NCBI GenBank assembly: GCA_964017145.1
Contig: OZ024844.1
Coordinates: forward strand, 2,542,001 to 2,606,000
Reading direction: 5' to 3'
Length of the DNA: 64,000 nt
Source: Agrocybe praecox
Taxonomy: Eukaryota > Basidiomycota > Agaricomycetes > Agaricales > Agrocybaceae
Part shown: positions 1 through 9,090 of the stretch, one piece after another
How positions within the stretch are numbered: position 1 is the first letter of the stretch
Layout: each line of letters begins with the position of its first letter
Translations under genes and position numbers: made by a program
The notes under the pieces: generated by a model
The model's database searches: none
What the model was told of the DNA's origin: nothing
Seen by the model: only the letters and a program-made list of their open reading frames with translations

Positions 1-392
1 TTGGTCGCCATTAGGGCGCGGCGGATCTGCACCACTTCGTCGTTGAAGCCCTCTTGGCCGTCGAATGGTGAGTCGTCAATACGTGGCACCGCTCCTGAGA
101 GCAGTGCGCCTTCGGTGCGAGCCCTCTTGCGCGAAGAGGATAGTCGAGAGGTGGATCGGGAGTCGTGTGAGGATGCTCGATCGTCGTCGTTATCGTCCAT
201 ATTCTCGTCTCGGACGTCCGAGTCGGCATGGGAGGGGGCTGGCGTCGCCTGTCTGCTGACAGGGACGTCCGTTGTAGTGGTCCTTGGGCTCGCAGACGCA
301 GAGGTCTGTAAGCGAGAGGGGGTAGCGCCTTGGCTTGTCGGTGGTGCAGATCGGCGTGTACCTGCAGCACCCCTTGGTGGCGTTTCGGCCAT
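1..392 (-). CDS. Partial gag/ORF1-like protein, runs off left edge
   Basis: An ATG at 392 (minus strand) opens a frame of 130 codons without a stop up to the window edge. The protein is low complexity: Thr/Ser/Pro-rich for about 60 residues, then an acidic Asp/Asn run (around 65-71), then a basic patch containing SSRKRARTEG near residues 86-95, and an end resembling a coiled gag-like start (FNDEVVQIRRAL). This composition is typical of the N-terminus of retroelement gag or ORF1 proteins, and the context is a transposon nest, so I infer a retroelement gene. No family-defining domain is visible. The overlapping plus-strand ORF (1-492) is a shadow with no recognisable features. Confidence 0.4.
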   Translation of the reverse strand, partial: MAETPPRGAAGTRRSAPPTSQGATPSRLQTSASASPRTTTTDVPVSRQATPAPSHADSDVRDENMDDNDDDRASSHDSRSTSRLSSSRKRARTEGALLSGAVPRIDDSPFDGQEGFNDEVVQIRRALMAT

Positions 393-544
393 TGTTGACG
401 AACCAGTAGATGTACCGATTCGATTGTGTCGTTACCCGAGTACTAGACCCAGTTCCGATCGTATTGCGAGTAAGAGTAAGCGAAAACAATAAGTTGCAAA
501 AGTCGATGGTGGTGGTAACGAGTCAAGAAGAGATGCTGGAAGAC

Positions 545-1175
545 TCTCTTCCGTGACCCCAATTATCGAGGGCATAACTTCTTGCCCCTCAAGAATCTTG
601 CCAGGGAGTTGCTCGAGCCGACATATCTTCAAGAAGGTACCTGGCTCCGTGAAGTGAAAGACGCACATATACCGTACGTTGCGAGGATGATGAGATGCAT
701 CCTCAATCACGCTCCCATAGGTGCTTATTACGAGCGCTTCAACATTCAAGAACCTCATGTATGCGAATGCGGCCACCACCTGCAGACGCGCGCACATATA
801 TTGCAAGTGTGCACTAAACGTGCACGCGAGCAAGACGGTCGGTCACCGGAACTTCTGGTGCATCTGATCAAATTCCTGGATGACAACAACTCAGTGTAAA
901 GCGGCACTTTGGATCACAGGTGCATTCCGCACCTCCCCTACAGGTGGGGTTGAGGCCCTTGCAGGCCTCATCCCCGTCCACCTCCATCTGAAGAAACTAG
1001 GTGGTCAGTCCAATTACCGCGCTGCCACGTTATCAGACACCCATCCGCTTAGGTCGCTCCTGTCACAGGAGCATCACAAGCGGGCTGAAGTTCACTCATC
1101 AGCAATCTCGAGCCTCACCCCTGCCCAGAAAGCAAAGGTAGGGGGGCCCTCATGGAGATAGACCGACATCTCCCT
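545..1175 (+). pseudogene. LINE ORF2 fragments: C-terminal Cys-His region fused to RT C-terminus
   Basis: From about 555 the frame reads a conserved LINE C-terminal region (LPLKNLARELLEPTYLQ, then MMRCILNHAPIGAYYERF) and a CECGHHLQTRAHILQVC cluster, a CxC-x7-H-x4-C type motif seen at the end of many LINE polyproteins. A stop follows at about 897-899, straight after the join. Piece 2 then reads ALWITGAFRTSPTGGVEAL, a conserved block downstream of the RT domain. The two are out of their normal order, so this is a recombinant relic and not a gene. Confidence 0.75.
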
Positions 1176-2395
1176 GAACTTCGGATATGCCCCTTACACT
1201 GGCGACACACCTCTTCACCCCGGACTGCAATCGCGCACCGGAATACAAGTGGGACTTCGGTCCTTTGATTTAAAAAAAAAAAAAAAAAAAAGACACACCT
1301 CTTCGCCCTAAGCGTGTCTGGCGCTATTTGGGCTTCTACTTCAACCGCAAGCTCACTTTCAAGGAGCATGTGCGGTTCTACTCTACCAAGTCACTATCAT
1401 CGGTGAAAGCCATGAAAATGCTTGGAAGCTCAACTCGAGGTCTCCACCCCAAGGAGAAACGACTCTTATACCGTGCGTGCATACTACCAATCGCAACATA
1501 CAGATATCGTCTTTGGTACTTCGAAGGATCCCGATCAAAGGGAGCTCTCGAGGACTTGCGCAAAATGCAGCGTAAAGCGGCACTTTGGATTACAGGTGCA
1601 TTCCGCACCTCCCCCACAGGCGGGGTTGAGGTCCTCGTGGGCCTCATCCCCGTCCATCTTCATCTGAAGAAACTAGGCGGTCGGTCTAACTACAGGGCTG
1701 CCACGTTATCAGACACACATCTGCTTAGGTCGCTCCTATCACAGGAGCATCACAAGCGGGCTGAAGTTCATTCGTCAGCAATTTCAGGCCTAACCCCTGC
1801 CCAGAAAGCAAAGGTAGGGGGGGCCCTCATGGAGATCGACTGACATCTCCCTGAACTCACAGAGACTTTCTCGCCCGTTGCAACAGAATCTCGCCCTGGA
1901 AACAGGCTGTTGGATTTATTCGACGACCGTTTCACCTTTGAACCATGCCCCACTGATGAAGCGGTGGCAGAGCGGTTCGCGTAGGCCTCAACCAAGTGCT
2001 CCGAGAAGCACAAGGCCAAGAAACAACGGTGTATTGTGTGGTCGACGCTTCGGTGCCGAACGACGTATAACGACAGGCGGTTTCGACTGCCTTACTCTAC
2101 CGGGGACACGAACAGATTCACACCGTATCGCATCCTGCCGGACGAGTTACTGCTCCTGACGCAGAACTCTTTGCCATTCACTCAGCGATAGTCCTTGCCA
2201 CCCAGCAGGATGATTGCGAACGGATTGTCGTATTCACCGACTCGATGGCCTCAGCCAAGCGAGCACTGGACCCTACCCTCCATAGTGGTCAAGGACATTC
2301 CTTGGCCATATGTCGAGTGCTGCAACCGTGGCTAGAAGAAGATGTCGCATGCAAAGTAGACTTCATTCAGGTTCCGTCGAAACTGAAATGGAGGA
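1175..2395 (+). pseudogene. LINE ORF2 fragment: RT C-terminal part and RNase H
   Basis: Reading from about 1175 (FGYAPYTGDTPLRPKRVWRY, interrupted by the 1217-1291 insertion), the frame passes the conserved GFYFNRKLTFKEHVRFYSTK and RKAALWITGAFRTSPTGG blocks. It meets an in-frame TGA near 1841 where piece 2 has CGA, then enters an RNase H domain. The RNase H parts VDAS, AELFAIHSA and VFTDSMASAKRAL are visible but in shifted frames, so at least two frameshifts separate them. The ending VPSKLKWRIHQEAN (about 2370-2412) is typical of LINE RNase H domains. It abuts the minus-strand DIRS RT. Clearly dead. Confidence 0.75.
1217..1291 (+). mobile_element. 75-bp truncated LINE/SINE tail insertion with 13-bp target duplication
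   Basis: A segment of about 55 bp followed by 20 A residues interrupts the LINE reading frame. It is flanked by perfect 13-bp direct repeats GACACACCTCTTC at 1204-1216 and 1292-1304. Removing insert plus one repeat restores the WRYLGFYF-type LINE frame. The segment ends with the GGAC-TTCG-GTCC hairpin (1252-1263) just before the poly-A and is the same as the last 54 or so bases of the SINE-like element at 4543-5068. This is a classic target-primed reverse transcription product with extreme 5' truncation. Confidence 0.85.
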
Positions 2396-3555
2396 TACAC
2401 CAGGAAGCCAATGACATTAGTCGGGCTCAAGTCGAACCTGTCGGGGATGATAGGGTCGGCGGGGTTGAGCGCTGAAGCAACGTAGAGGGTGTCGATTGAT
2501 AAGGAGTTAGCAGCAACGACGGCGAATGTGCGACGTATAGAGAGGTTGATGTGCAAGTTAGAGCTGCGCCCCTTATCAATAGCTCCTATTGTGCCCTGGT
2601 TATCAGAGTGGATACGGATGTGCTTGTTCTGGAAGGCCATCTGCTCCAGGAAGTAGACAGCAATCTCGACAGCGACGGTTTCAAGCCAACAAATATCCCT
2701 TCCTGGAATTTTCCAGTTAGGGGTGAGCTGGAAAGCGGCCCATCTGCTATCAATAATGATGCCAATGCCCCACGAAGTGCTGGCATCCACAAAAATGCCC
2801 AGATCAAGCACGTCGCCCTTAGGGATAAGGAGACGAGGAACGCCGGCAGCCTGGAGAACAGAGATCCACCACCGTATGGAAGAGAGGACGGAAGGTGGGG
2901 GTCTGCGTGTCTGGAAGTCTGACACAAAAGAGCAGGCAAATGCTGATAGAGGGGCGTTGTACGAACGCCCATGAGGGTAGACAATAGAGATGTACAAAAG
3001 GGACCCGTGAATCTTGTCGATGTCGTTGAGAGAGCAGGCGTGGCCACTGAAGTTGGCGAGGAACATTTGGCACCGTTGAAGAAATTTGAGTCGTTTCTTC
3101 TCCGGGAGCGTGACAGTGTGCTGTCGAAGGTCCCATTCGAGACCAATGAATGTGGTGACAGAGTTGAAGATGCAGGAACCTTTGTCGGGGTGCCACGGAA
3201 TGTTGAGAGGCTGGATGAGGCTAATTGCAGTGTCAAAGTCGTAATTATATTGAAACTCGCCGTCTGTGTACAATCCGTCGGGACTTGGGCAACGAAAAAG
3301 ATTAAGGTCGTCCTCATATTTGAGAATACTGTCCATACCCTCAGCCAGCCAAATATCCACAGCTGTGTTGGCAATTTGCCCCGAATTGCTGCTGGCGCAT
3401 GAAGCACCGAAAGGGTGAACATGATCAATGTAGAATTGACCAGGCATTCCTTGGACGACTAGCCATGATTTGTGTGACGGAGATACGGGACAAGTTCGGT
3501 GAAACTTTTCGATGTCCAACGTGCAGGCTTGAGTTCCAGGCGGAGCCATGGAAAC

Positions 3556-3864
3556 CTACAAGCAAGAAAATGGATATGTAAGCATTACGCTCGATAGGAA
3601 AGATATGAGAGCATTACGCTCAATGGGATAGATATAGGAGCATTACGCTCGATAGCAGGAGCATTACGCTCGATAGCTAGAGCATTACGCTCGATAGCTG
3701 GAGCATTACGCTCAATAGATGGAGCATTATGCTCGACAGCTGGAGCATTACGCTCAATAGGGGCAAACGACATAGTCGAGTGCGGACACATAATGTGTTG
3801 GGACCGTGCATACAACACGTCCAGGGAGAGGAGCGTAAAGCTCATAAAAATGATGTAAACTCAC
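3556..3864 (-). other. Intron in DIRS RT gene carrying a minisatellite
   Basis: On the minus strand the donor is ATT|GTGAGTTT and the acceptor CTTGTAG|GTTTCC. Splicing joins the frames in phase 0 so that ...VADI joins VSMAPPGTQA, the same block that follows an intron in copy 2 (acceptor TTCTAG|GTGGCT). An intron at this site in two diverged copies supports it as a real feature of the family. The repeats at 3581-3755 fill most of its 3' half. Confidence 0.75.
3581..3755. repeat. Minisatellite of palindromic 12-13 bp cores, 29-bp then 21-bp spacing
   Basis: Eight copies of AGCATTACGCTC start at 3581, 3610, 3639, 3660, 3681, 3702, 3723 and 3744. The first intervals are 29 bp, the last five exactly 21 bp. 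Most copies are preceded by G, giving the hairpin-capable core GAGC-ATTAC-GCTC. One copy has T in place of the central C. The array lies inside the RT intron of DIRS copy 1. Confidence 0.9.
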
Positions 3865-4542
3865 AATGTCTGCAACGCAAACGGCAGTGTCGAAACACGT
3901 TGGAAATTCGGACTTGGAGATGAATGAGTTGACTGAGTCAACCATTTTGGAAGATTTTGATAGATGTCGGCAGATCCGTATCTTGTCGGGCTCCCCTGGT
4001 GCTTGAGGTTGGATCGCAACCACAAAAGGAGAGGACTGGAAAGGTCCGTGCAGAATGCGCTCGACCTCCTCTTTCGAGAAAGGCCCGGACATCCTGTTTG
4101 CTCTCACTTCCGTATCAAGATATTCGTAAATGTCGTCCATGTGCTGGTAAATTGAGGGGGGATTTTCGAGGATGTTGGTGCGGGTGAGCAGAGGCATAAC
4201 GCCAAGAGGAAACCCGTTTCGGAGGTTGCTGACCAGTTGAGGATAGAAGGACAAGAGATTGTGCTTTGAGAGATATAATTCGAATGCATTAGGGTCGTAG
4301 GGGCAGGTGATGCGTTCCAAGATGTCGGGAGAGTCGTGCAGAGCAGAGTCGAAGGAGGGAAGACAATGAGTGTAAGAGGAGAAATCTGGAAATGTCAGTA
4401 GAGGTGGTTTGCTAGCCGTAACGAACCCCTCACGTTGGCTTGACACCGCCGCGACAAGCAAGTGACAGCGCGTGATGGGATTTTGATCTACAGAAGGAAC
4501 ACATGTGGACTCTGGAACTATCATGGCGACATTTGTTGGTCG

Positions 4543-5068
4543 TTTTTTTTTTTTTTTTTTTTTAAATCAAAGGACCGAAGTCCCACTTGTATTCCGGTGC
4601 GCGATTGCAGTCCGGTCCCTACGTTACATACAACAGCATGCTAAGCAAGATTTATCTACTACGCTACGTCTGCGAGGGCGGGCTAACGGCCCGCCAAGAT
4701 GGCAGACCGCCGTTAGGCGGTCGGATTGTTGCTGGTTCGGCGGCGCTTGCGCCGTCGCAAGCGAGTAGGCATTGTGGCCGGGCATCAAGCCCAACCCACA
4801 GTCCGCACCCCGCCCAGTCCACAGTCCCCTCACGTTCCAAGTCGCATTGCTGCTTCCGCTTAGCCCGGATGCCCCCGAAGGGTCAGGCCGAAGCCCACAA
4901 ACCCAAGTACCCACTGAAGGGCCCCCAGCGCCCCCGCAGGGTCGGGACGAATCCCACAAGCTGGTGTACTAGAGCACGCGCCATTGTAATGGCAAAGAGT
5001 CCGCGGTCCGAGAAGAGCGCGTCCCGCAGGCCAGACCTTCGGCCCAACCTGCTTATCCGACCCCTGCG
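4543..5068 (-). mobile_element. 526-bp SINE-like non-autonomous retroelement with LINE 3' tail
   Basis: On the minus strand this begins at 5068, is GC-rich, and ends in 21 A residues (T run at 4543-4563). It is flanked by GGTCG at 4538-4542 and 5069-5073, and removing it fuses the gag and RT frames exactly (RRP joins TNVAMIVP), so its borders are firm. The last 54 or so bases before the poly-A match the LINE-tail insertion at 1217-1291, including the GGAC-TTCG-GTCC hairpin (4572-4583). It encodes no protein. Sharing a 3' end with a LINE while lacking coding capacity is what SINEs do; a tRNA- or 5S-like head is not evident, so an internally deleted LINE is the alternative. Confidence 0.8.
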
Positions 5069-6396
5069 GGTCGCCTGAACGCAAAAGCTGAGTCGTTGTC
5101 GTCCAGGAATTCAGTCCCATCGAGGTGCGCCCAGACAGTGTCCCCGTTAGGGAATTTGGCCTTTTCCTTGGGATGATCACAAATGGAGTGTCCCGATTCA
5201 GAGCAGATGAGGCAAGTGGGGCTTGATCGAAAGGCCCCGCCAGTCTGACTTTTTGAAGGGGAAACACGAGAGGCGCTCGACGAGGCGCGAGAGTTATTTT
5301 TGGAACTCACCTGAGCGGCGGCCAGCGCTTGCAATAATGCTTCTTGTATACAGGTTTCAGTTTTGTATTCGAGCATGGCTTCATTGTAGGCGTCGTCATA
5401 CATTTTCTGGTTGTAGTCGTAAAAAAATTTAATCAGTTTTTTACGCATGTTGTACTCAGCAACCCGCCATCCGGGATAGAGAGCTGCGCTGTTGGGTTTG
5501 CCCTTGAAATACTTGAAGTGTTTTGACCATCGTAATGAGATAACACTGTCGGCCGCCCGTAAGCACTGGAACTTGTAGTATGCGTCGGAAGCTTCGAGGT
5601 ACAGGCCATGATCGAGGCTGAGTTCTTCTTTGATACCGAATTCTTCTTTCATTTTATCGAGGTCCTAAATGTAAACTGTCTTCGTAGTATTGACGATAGT
5701 GTGCTTCTTGCAAGGGATCCGGTGAGAGTTGATGATGATTTTTTCGAGGACATCCTGCGTGAAAAAAGGAAGAGGGAGAGGTGAGTAGTTTTCGGTAAGA
5801 AACAGGGCCTCAGGAAATACGAAATCACACTCCAAGAGTGGATCATATTCTACTAATTGTGAACCGTGCACGCATCGGCGCTTCGCAGCCGGATCAGCTT
5901 CTTCAAGGTCGTTCTTACGCTTCTCAACACGAAAAGCTTCAGCCTTGAGAGCTAATTCCCGAAGGAGAGCAACGGGCATGACTTCCTTGTGTGCTTCAAG
6001 CATCCCGGGGAGCCGGAGTGTGGTCATGTCTTCTTCCGAAATAGTGACGAAAGAAGCCGCCGGGGAGTGTGGACAAGTATTGTTTACCGGATCCGAGTGA
6101 CGGTTGACATTGGCAAGTTCACGTATCCTGTTGGCAGCCTCGATAACCTTGTTCATGAAGAGTCGAGACCAGAGGGATAAGCCGCGAAGCTCGGTGACAG
6201 TGGCCTCGTTCTTGTGGGTCTTGCCGAAGCGACGAGGAGGAGTCGGAGGGCTGCCAGAACCCGAAGCAGCCGCAGGAGGACCTGTAGTACCAGAGGGTCC
6301 AGTACCGGGTCCAGGAGGAGGAACTCCAGAGCCGGAGGCAGCAGTAGGAGCGGAAGCGGCAGCAGTGCCAGCAACGGCGATGCCGTCAGTCATCAA
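5069..6396 (-). pseudogene. DIRS-like gag protein (copy 1), one in-frame stop
   Basis: Starts at ATG 6396 with an Ala/Gly/Pro-rich N-terminus of about 65 residues, then a globular part (VTELRGLSLWSRLFMNKV). The frame meets TAG at 5665-5667 and continues in the same frame with DLDKMKEEFG and a helical core (DHGLYLEASDAYYKFQ). Near the end is a Cys-His knuckle (CLICSESGHSICDHP), a likely nucleic-acid-binding motif. It then reads into the SINE-like insertion. The stop could be a nonsense mutation; the context TTTACATTTAG resembles a splice acceptor, but no donor at a sensible distance is seen. The product would form the retroelement particle. Confidence 0.7.
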
Positions 6397-6681
6397 GAGT
6401 ATCTGCGTGAGAGAAAAGGGAATAAGCGAATTAAACGAGTGAGAGAAACGTGCTGTGTCGAATTTTTAAGCGAAAAAAGGACCCGAGAGTAGCGAGAGAG
6501 CGATTTGAAAGACGAGCGGGGATTTTTTCGCACTCGAGGAGCAGGAAAGGGCGACGAGAGGAGAAGAAAATTCGAAGCTGGATATTTATTACTAGATTAA
6601 AGATTTTAGGGGCACTAATGAAGATCTGAAGGAGCGACCCAAGAAGGGCGTTGATCTTCCTTCCTGGACATCTTATCCTAA

Positions 6682-6708
6682 GATAAGAGGCCCTTCGGGC
6701 CCCTTATC
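6682..6708. other. Strong hairpin upstream of DIRS gag
   Basis: GATAAG-a-GGCC, loop CTTCG, GGCC-c-CTTATC forms a 10-bp stem with one A-C mismatch. An upstream CTTATC (6671-6676) can pair with the same GATAAG, so two alternative stems compete. It lies about 290 bp upstream of the gag start and may mark the terminal or leader region of the DIRS element. Confidence 0.5.
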
Positions 6709-6719
6709 GTGGAGTTATG

Positions 6720-8009
6720 TAATAAAAAATATTTAGCGTGATCCCTGAATTTTTCTCTACACAGCCATATAATTTTTGTATCTGTGGCTGTACTCTGTGC
6801 TATTTTATCTTATCTAAAGCATAGCAGTGCAATGCTACCTTATCAAAAATGTGGCTATGTATTTTATATCTTATCTTATATGGTTGTGTAATCTTATCAT
6901 ATCATATCTTATCACATCTGTGGCTGTGACGACCTATCTTATCATATCTTATCATATCTGTGGCTGTGGCATCTCTCTCACATGACTAATTCCCTAAAAA
7001 AGCGGTTTTCACTGCATGTTGTACAGTTTGCTATGATCTGGGTGCTTTTTGATAAAACAAAAGGTGGATATAGCATTCTATACATTTATAGGGATTTATG
7101 GTGCACTCAAAAATGCGAAAATCTAAGAGGAAGGGATGGATGCAGAAAAGTGTATCTGGATAATGTTCAAAAATAATCTGGTCTATTTATAAATAGGTCC
7201 AAAAACCGCACCAAATGTCTATTTCACTCTATTATGGGTGCCTTTTCATCAAATAAAATCCTGATACAGTATTCTATGCATTTATCATTATTTATCCACT
7301 GCATATACAGATCCAAAATCAATGGGATTGCAGTGCATTTACATAATATTCAAAAATGATCTGTACTATTTATAAAATGCTCTCAAAAAGCGCACATTTC
7401 CTGTGGTTTCACCCTATTAAAAAACACAAAACTATTCTTGACCCATTGACAGACCTCATATGTATGTTATACAGCATAAACATAAGCCATAACCCTTCAC
7501 AATATTCTAAAAAAGCGAACATGTCCTAATTGGGAAATTACTTCCATTTTGGGACATCAGTCAGAAATCAAAACATTCCAGGTGTGATTTATACTTGTAT
7601 GATACTTTGAAGCAACCATATATCCCACTATATGCTCTCTGTAGCCCAAGATTACACATTAGTCACATATAGCAGTGTATTTTCTCCCTTTTCTACTGGT
7701 CGTATGTTATGTTGCAATATCAGAGATATAACACCATTGGTTAACATTGGCAGCTGTTCAACATAGATCCTGATCATCCTAGATGTTACGTGATGACCTT
7801 TAACTTTTAAGTTCAGTCATAGTAACAGTCACACATGCATAATCTTTACATTGGCATATAATACTCTGAGTATATCTCACCCTTATACTTTCATTACAGC
7901 ACTACTATCTCATACTTCGACACATACTAAAATTTTACCTTTGAACCAATTGGTATATCCCGAACATAACAGTTCCGGTAAACCCAAGTGAAAACCTTTT
8001 TCACATTGA
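6720..8009. other. AT-rich non-coding stretch
   Basis: No credible gene. 6740-6970 is built from repeated TTATCATATC and TGTGGCTGTG words in an imperfect array. The rest is AT-rich unique sequence with short shadow ORFs only. It separates DIRS copies 1 and 2 and may include decayed ends of both. Confidence 0.7.
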
Positions 8010-9083
8010 CAACGCCCCGTCCTGCTTTGTGGTTTTTGTCCATGGGATGTTAAAAGCAGTGGAATGATGAACTTGATTGTTGTCGGCATTGAAAATGATC
8101 TGAACATTTGCTGTGACGTGGTAGAGAGGGTTGAAGTCAGGGATGTTGTTAACGGTGGTTTTGCCAAGTCGTTGACAACCAAAAAAAGAGACGAGAGCAA
8201 CAGCCCAAACAGCAGCATGGAAGGAAGAAGCAAGGTCCAGGTGACGCCGCAGCTCAAGGAGATGTTCGAAGGACACAGGGGCTCTTGGAGGACGTGAGCA
8301 GTGTGTGCCTTCTTTTTTGGCCACAGAACGAGCCAGCTTTACTCATTCACTATTGCTATTCCACACGGCACCATGGTGAATGTGCCACGCCCGTATTCCT
8401 GAGAGCCAGGTGTGTATAGTAGAGCCAGAATAATGACCCGTGAATTCAGCTACAAAGGCTGCAAGGATTGCAGGTGAGGCGGGCATCCGTGCTGGCTCTG
8501 AAATGTTGTGGGAATTGCAGAATTCATGAAAACGGGCCAGGCAGGCGGCATAAGTGATGCTGGTGTTCTTTGCCAGGGCTCTGCTCAAGAGGTGATAGGT
8601 GTTTTTGATTAATGAAGATGGCATAGATTGTTCGAGCTCAGCGCAATGATTGATGGAGAATGGAGAAGTCCATGATGAGATGCGGTGCTCAGCCCATACC
8701 TTCGGACGAGCATGAGTGGTGTGTGATGAGGAAGATGAAAGGCATGCAGATGGGGAAGATGGTAATGATGAATTGGGTTGAGGCGGTGAAGGATTAGAAG
8801 GATTAATGAAAAATGAAGAAATCAAACAAGATGAAGGCAAGGGAGAATTGTGCAAATTGACAACATCAGAGTCCAAGCTCAAAGGATTAATTATAGAGAG
8901 AGACGAAGAGCTACTACGAATACGAAATTTAGAGAAATGATCATCATGAAGTGAAGCAGGAGAAGAAGGGGAAAGAGGTGCACTATGAGCTACAGTATCC
9001 TGATTAAGAGAATATAAAAGCGAGGAAATCTGTCTAGAAACAATAGCTGGGCGATGAGAAAGAGTAGAATCAGCAAAAAACAT
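8010..9083 (-). pseudogene. DIRS tyrosine recombinase (copy 2), truncated, in-frame stop
   Basis: ATG at 9083. About 150 residues of Ser-rich low-complexity sequence are followed by the core-binding domain (NTYHLLSRALAKNTSITYAA, STIHTWLSGIRAWHIHHGAV). TGA at 8343-8345 stands where copy 3 has TGG (EWVKLARS); the frame continues past it with KLARSVAKKEG and reaches the first catalytic Arg box (FFGCQRLGK). The element ends near 8010 after HSTAFNIPWTKTTKQDG, so the HxxR box and nucleophile Tyr are missing. In an intact element this enzyme integrates the circular cDNA. Confidence 0.8.
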
Positions 9084-9090
9084 GAATAAT

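Larger units (their letters stand above)
545..2395 (+). mobile_element. Rearranged non-LTR retrotransposon (LINE) remnant
   Basis: Three LINE pieces are joined out of order. Piece 1 (about 545-895) is the C-terminal region after RNase H, with a Cys-His cluster. Piece 2 (about 896-1175) is the C-terminal part of the RT ORF. Piece 3 (about 1175-2395) begins further upstream in the RT (WRYLGFYF block), repeats the piece 2 sequence and continues into RNase H. The piece 1/2 join lies at a sequence resembling CAGYGTAAAGCGG, present again at about 1568-1580, so a microhomology join is likely. The right end stops abruptly near 2395, where antisense DIRS sequence starts. The order suggests recombination between at least two LINE copies. 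The catalytic RT motif with the Asp pair is absent. Confidence 0.85.
2395..4537 (-). pseudogene. DIRS-like reverse transcriptase-RNase H (copy 1)
   Basis: Exon 1 (4537-3865) contains GPFSKEEVERILHGPFQSSP and PGEPDKIRICRHLSKSSK, the fingers region of this RT family. A GT-AG intron of 309 nt (3864-3556) follows, then exon 2 with TLDIEKFHRTCPV, GASCASSNSGQIAN and the YEDD catalytic box (KYEDDLNLF). RNase H follows with VDAST, WLETVAVE and HSDNQGTIGA, giving the D-E-D residues. The frame then runs past NPADP into antisense LINE sequence and stops at 2332-2334, so the native C-terminus is lost. The RT active site looks intact, but the upstream insertion and the missing recombinase make the element non-functional. 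Confidence 0.8.
2395..6720 (-). mobile_element. DIRS-like (tyrosine-recombinase) retrotransposon, copy 1, disrupted
   Basis: Reading leftward from about 6720: presumed 5' leader, gag (6396 to 5073), then RT-RNase H (4537 to about 2395). The gag frame continues straight into the RT frame if the 526-bp insertion at 4543-5068 and one GGTCG repeat are removed, so gag and pol were one ORF. The 3' part with the tyrosine recombinase is missing because the element is cut at about 2395 by LINE sequence. Assignment rests on close protein similarity to copies 2 and 3 in this window, which carry tyrosine recombinase next to the same RT. Confidence 0.8.

Noticed and set aside
2332..2400. C-terminal residues of the DIRS RT ORF (copy 1)
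   Set aside because: These are readthrough into antisense LINE sequence, as shown by comparison with copies 2 and 3; the native end is lost.
3581..3755. CRISPR-like spaced repeats
   Set aside because: Spacers are only 9-17 bp and nearly identical to each other, the host is a fungus, and the cores are palindromic. It is a minisatellite.
4587..5078. Plus-strand ORF of 163 codons
   Set aside because: Lies within the GC-rich SINE-like element on its opposite strand; no homology.
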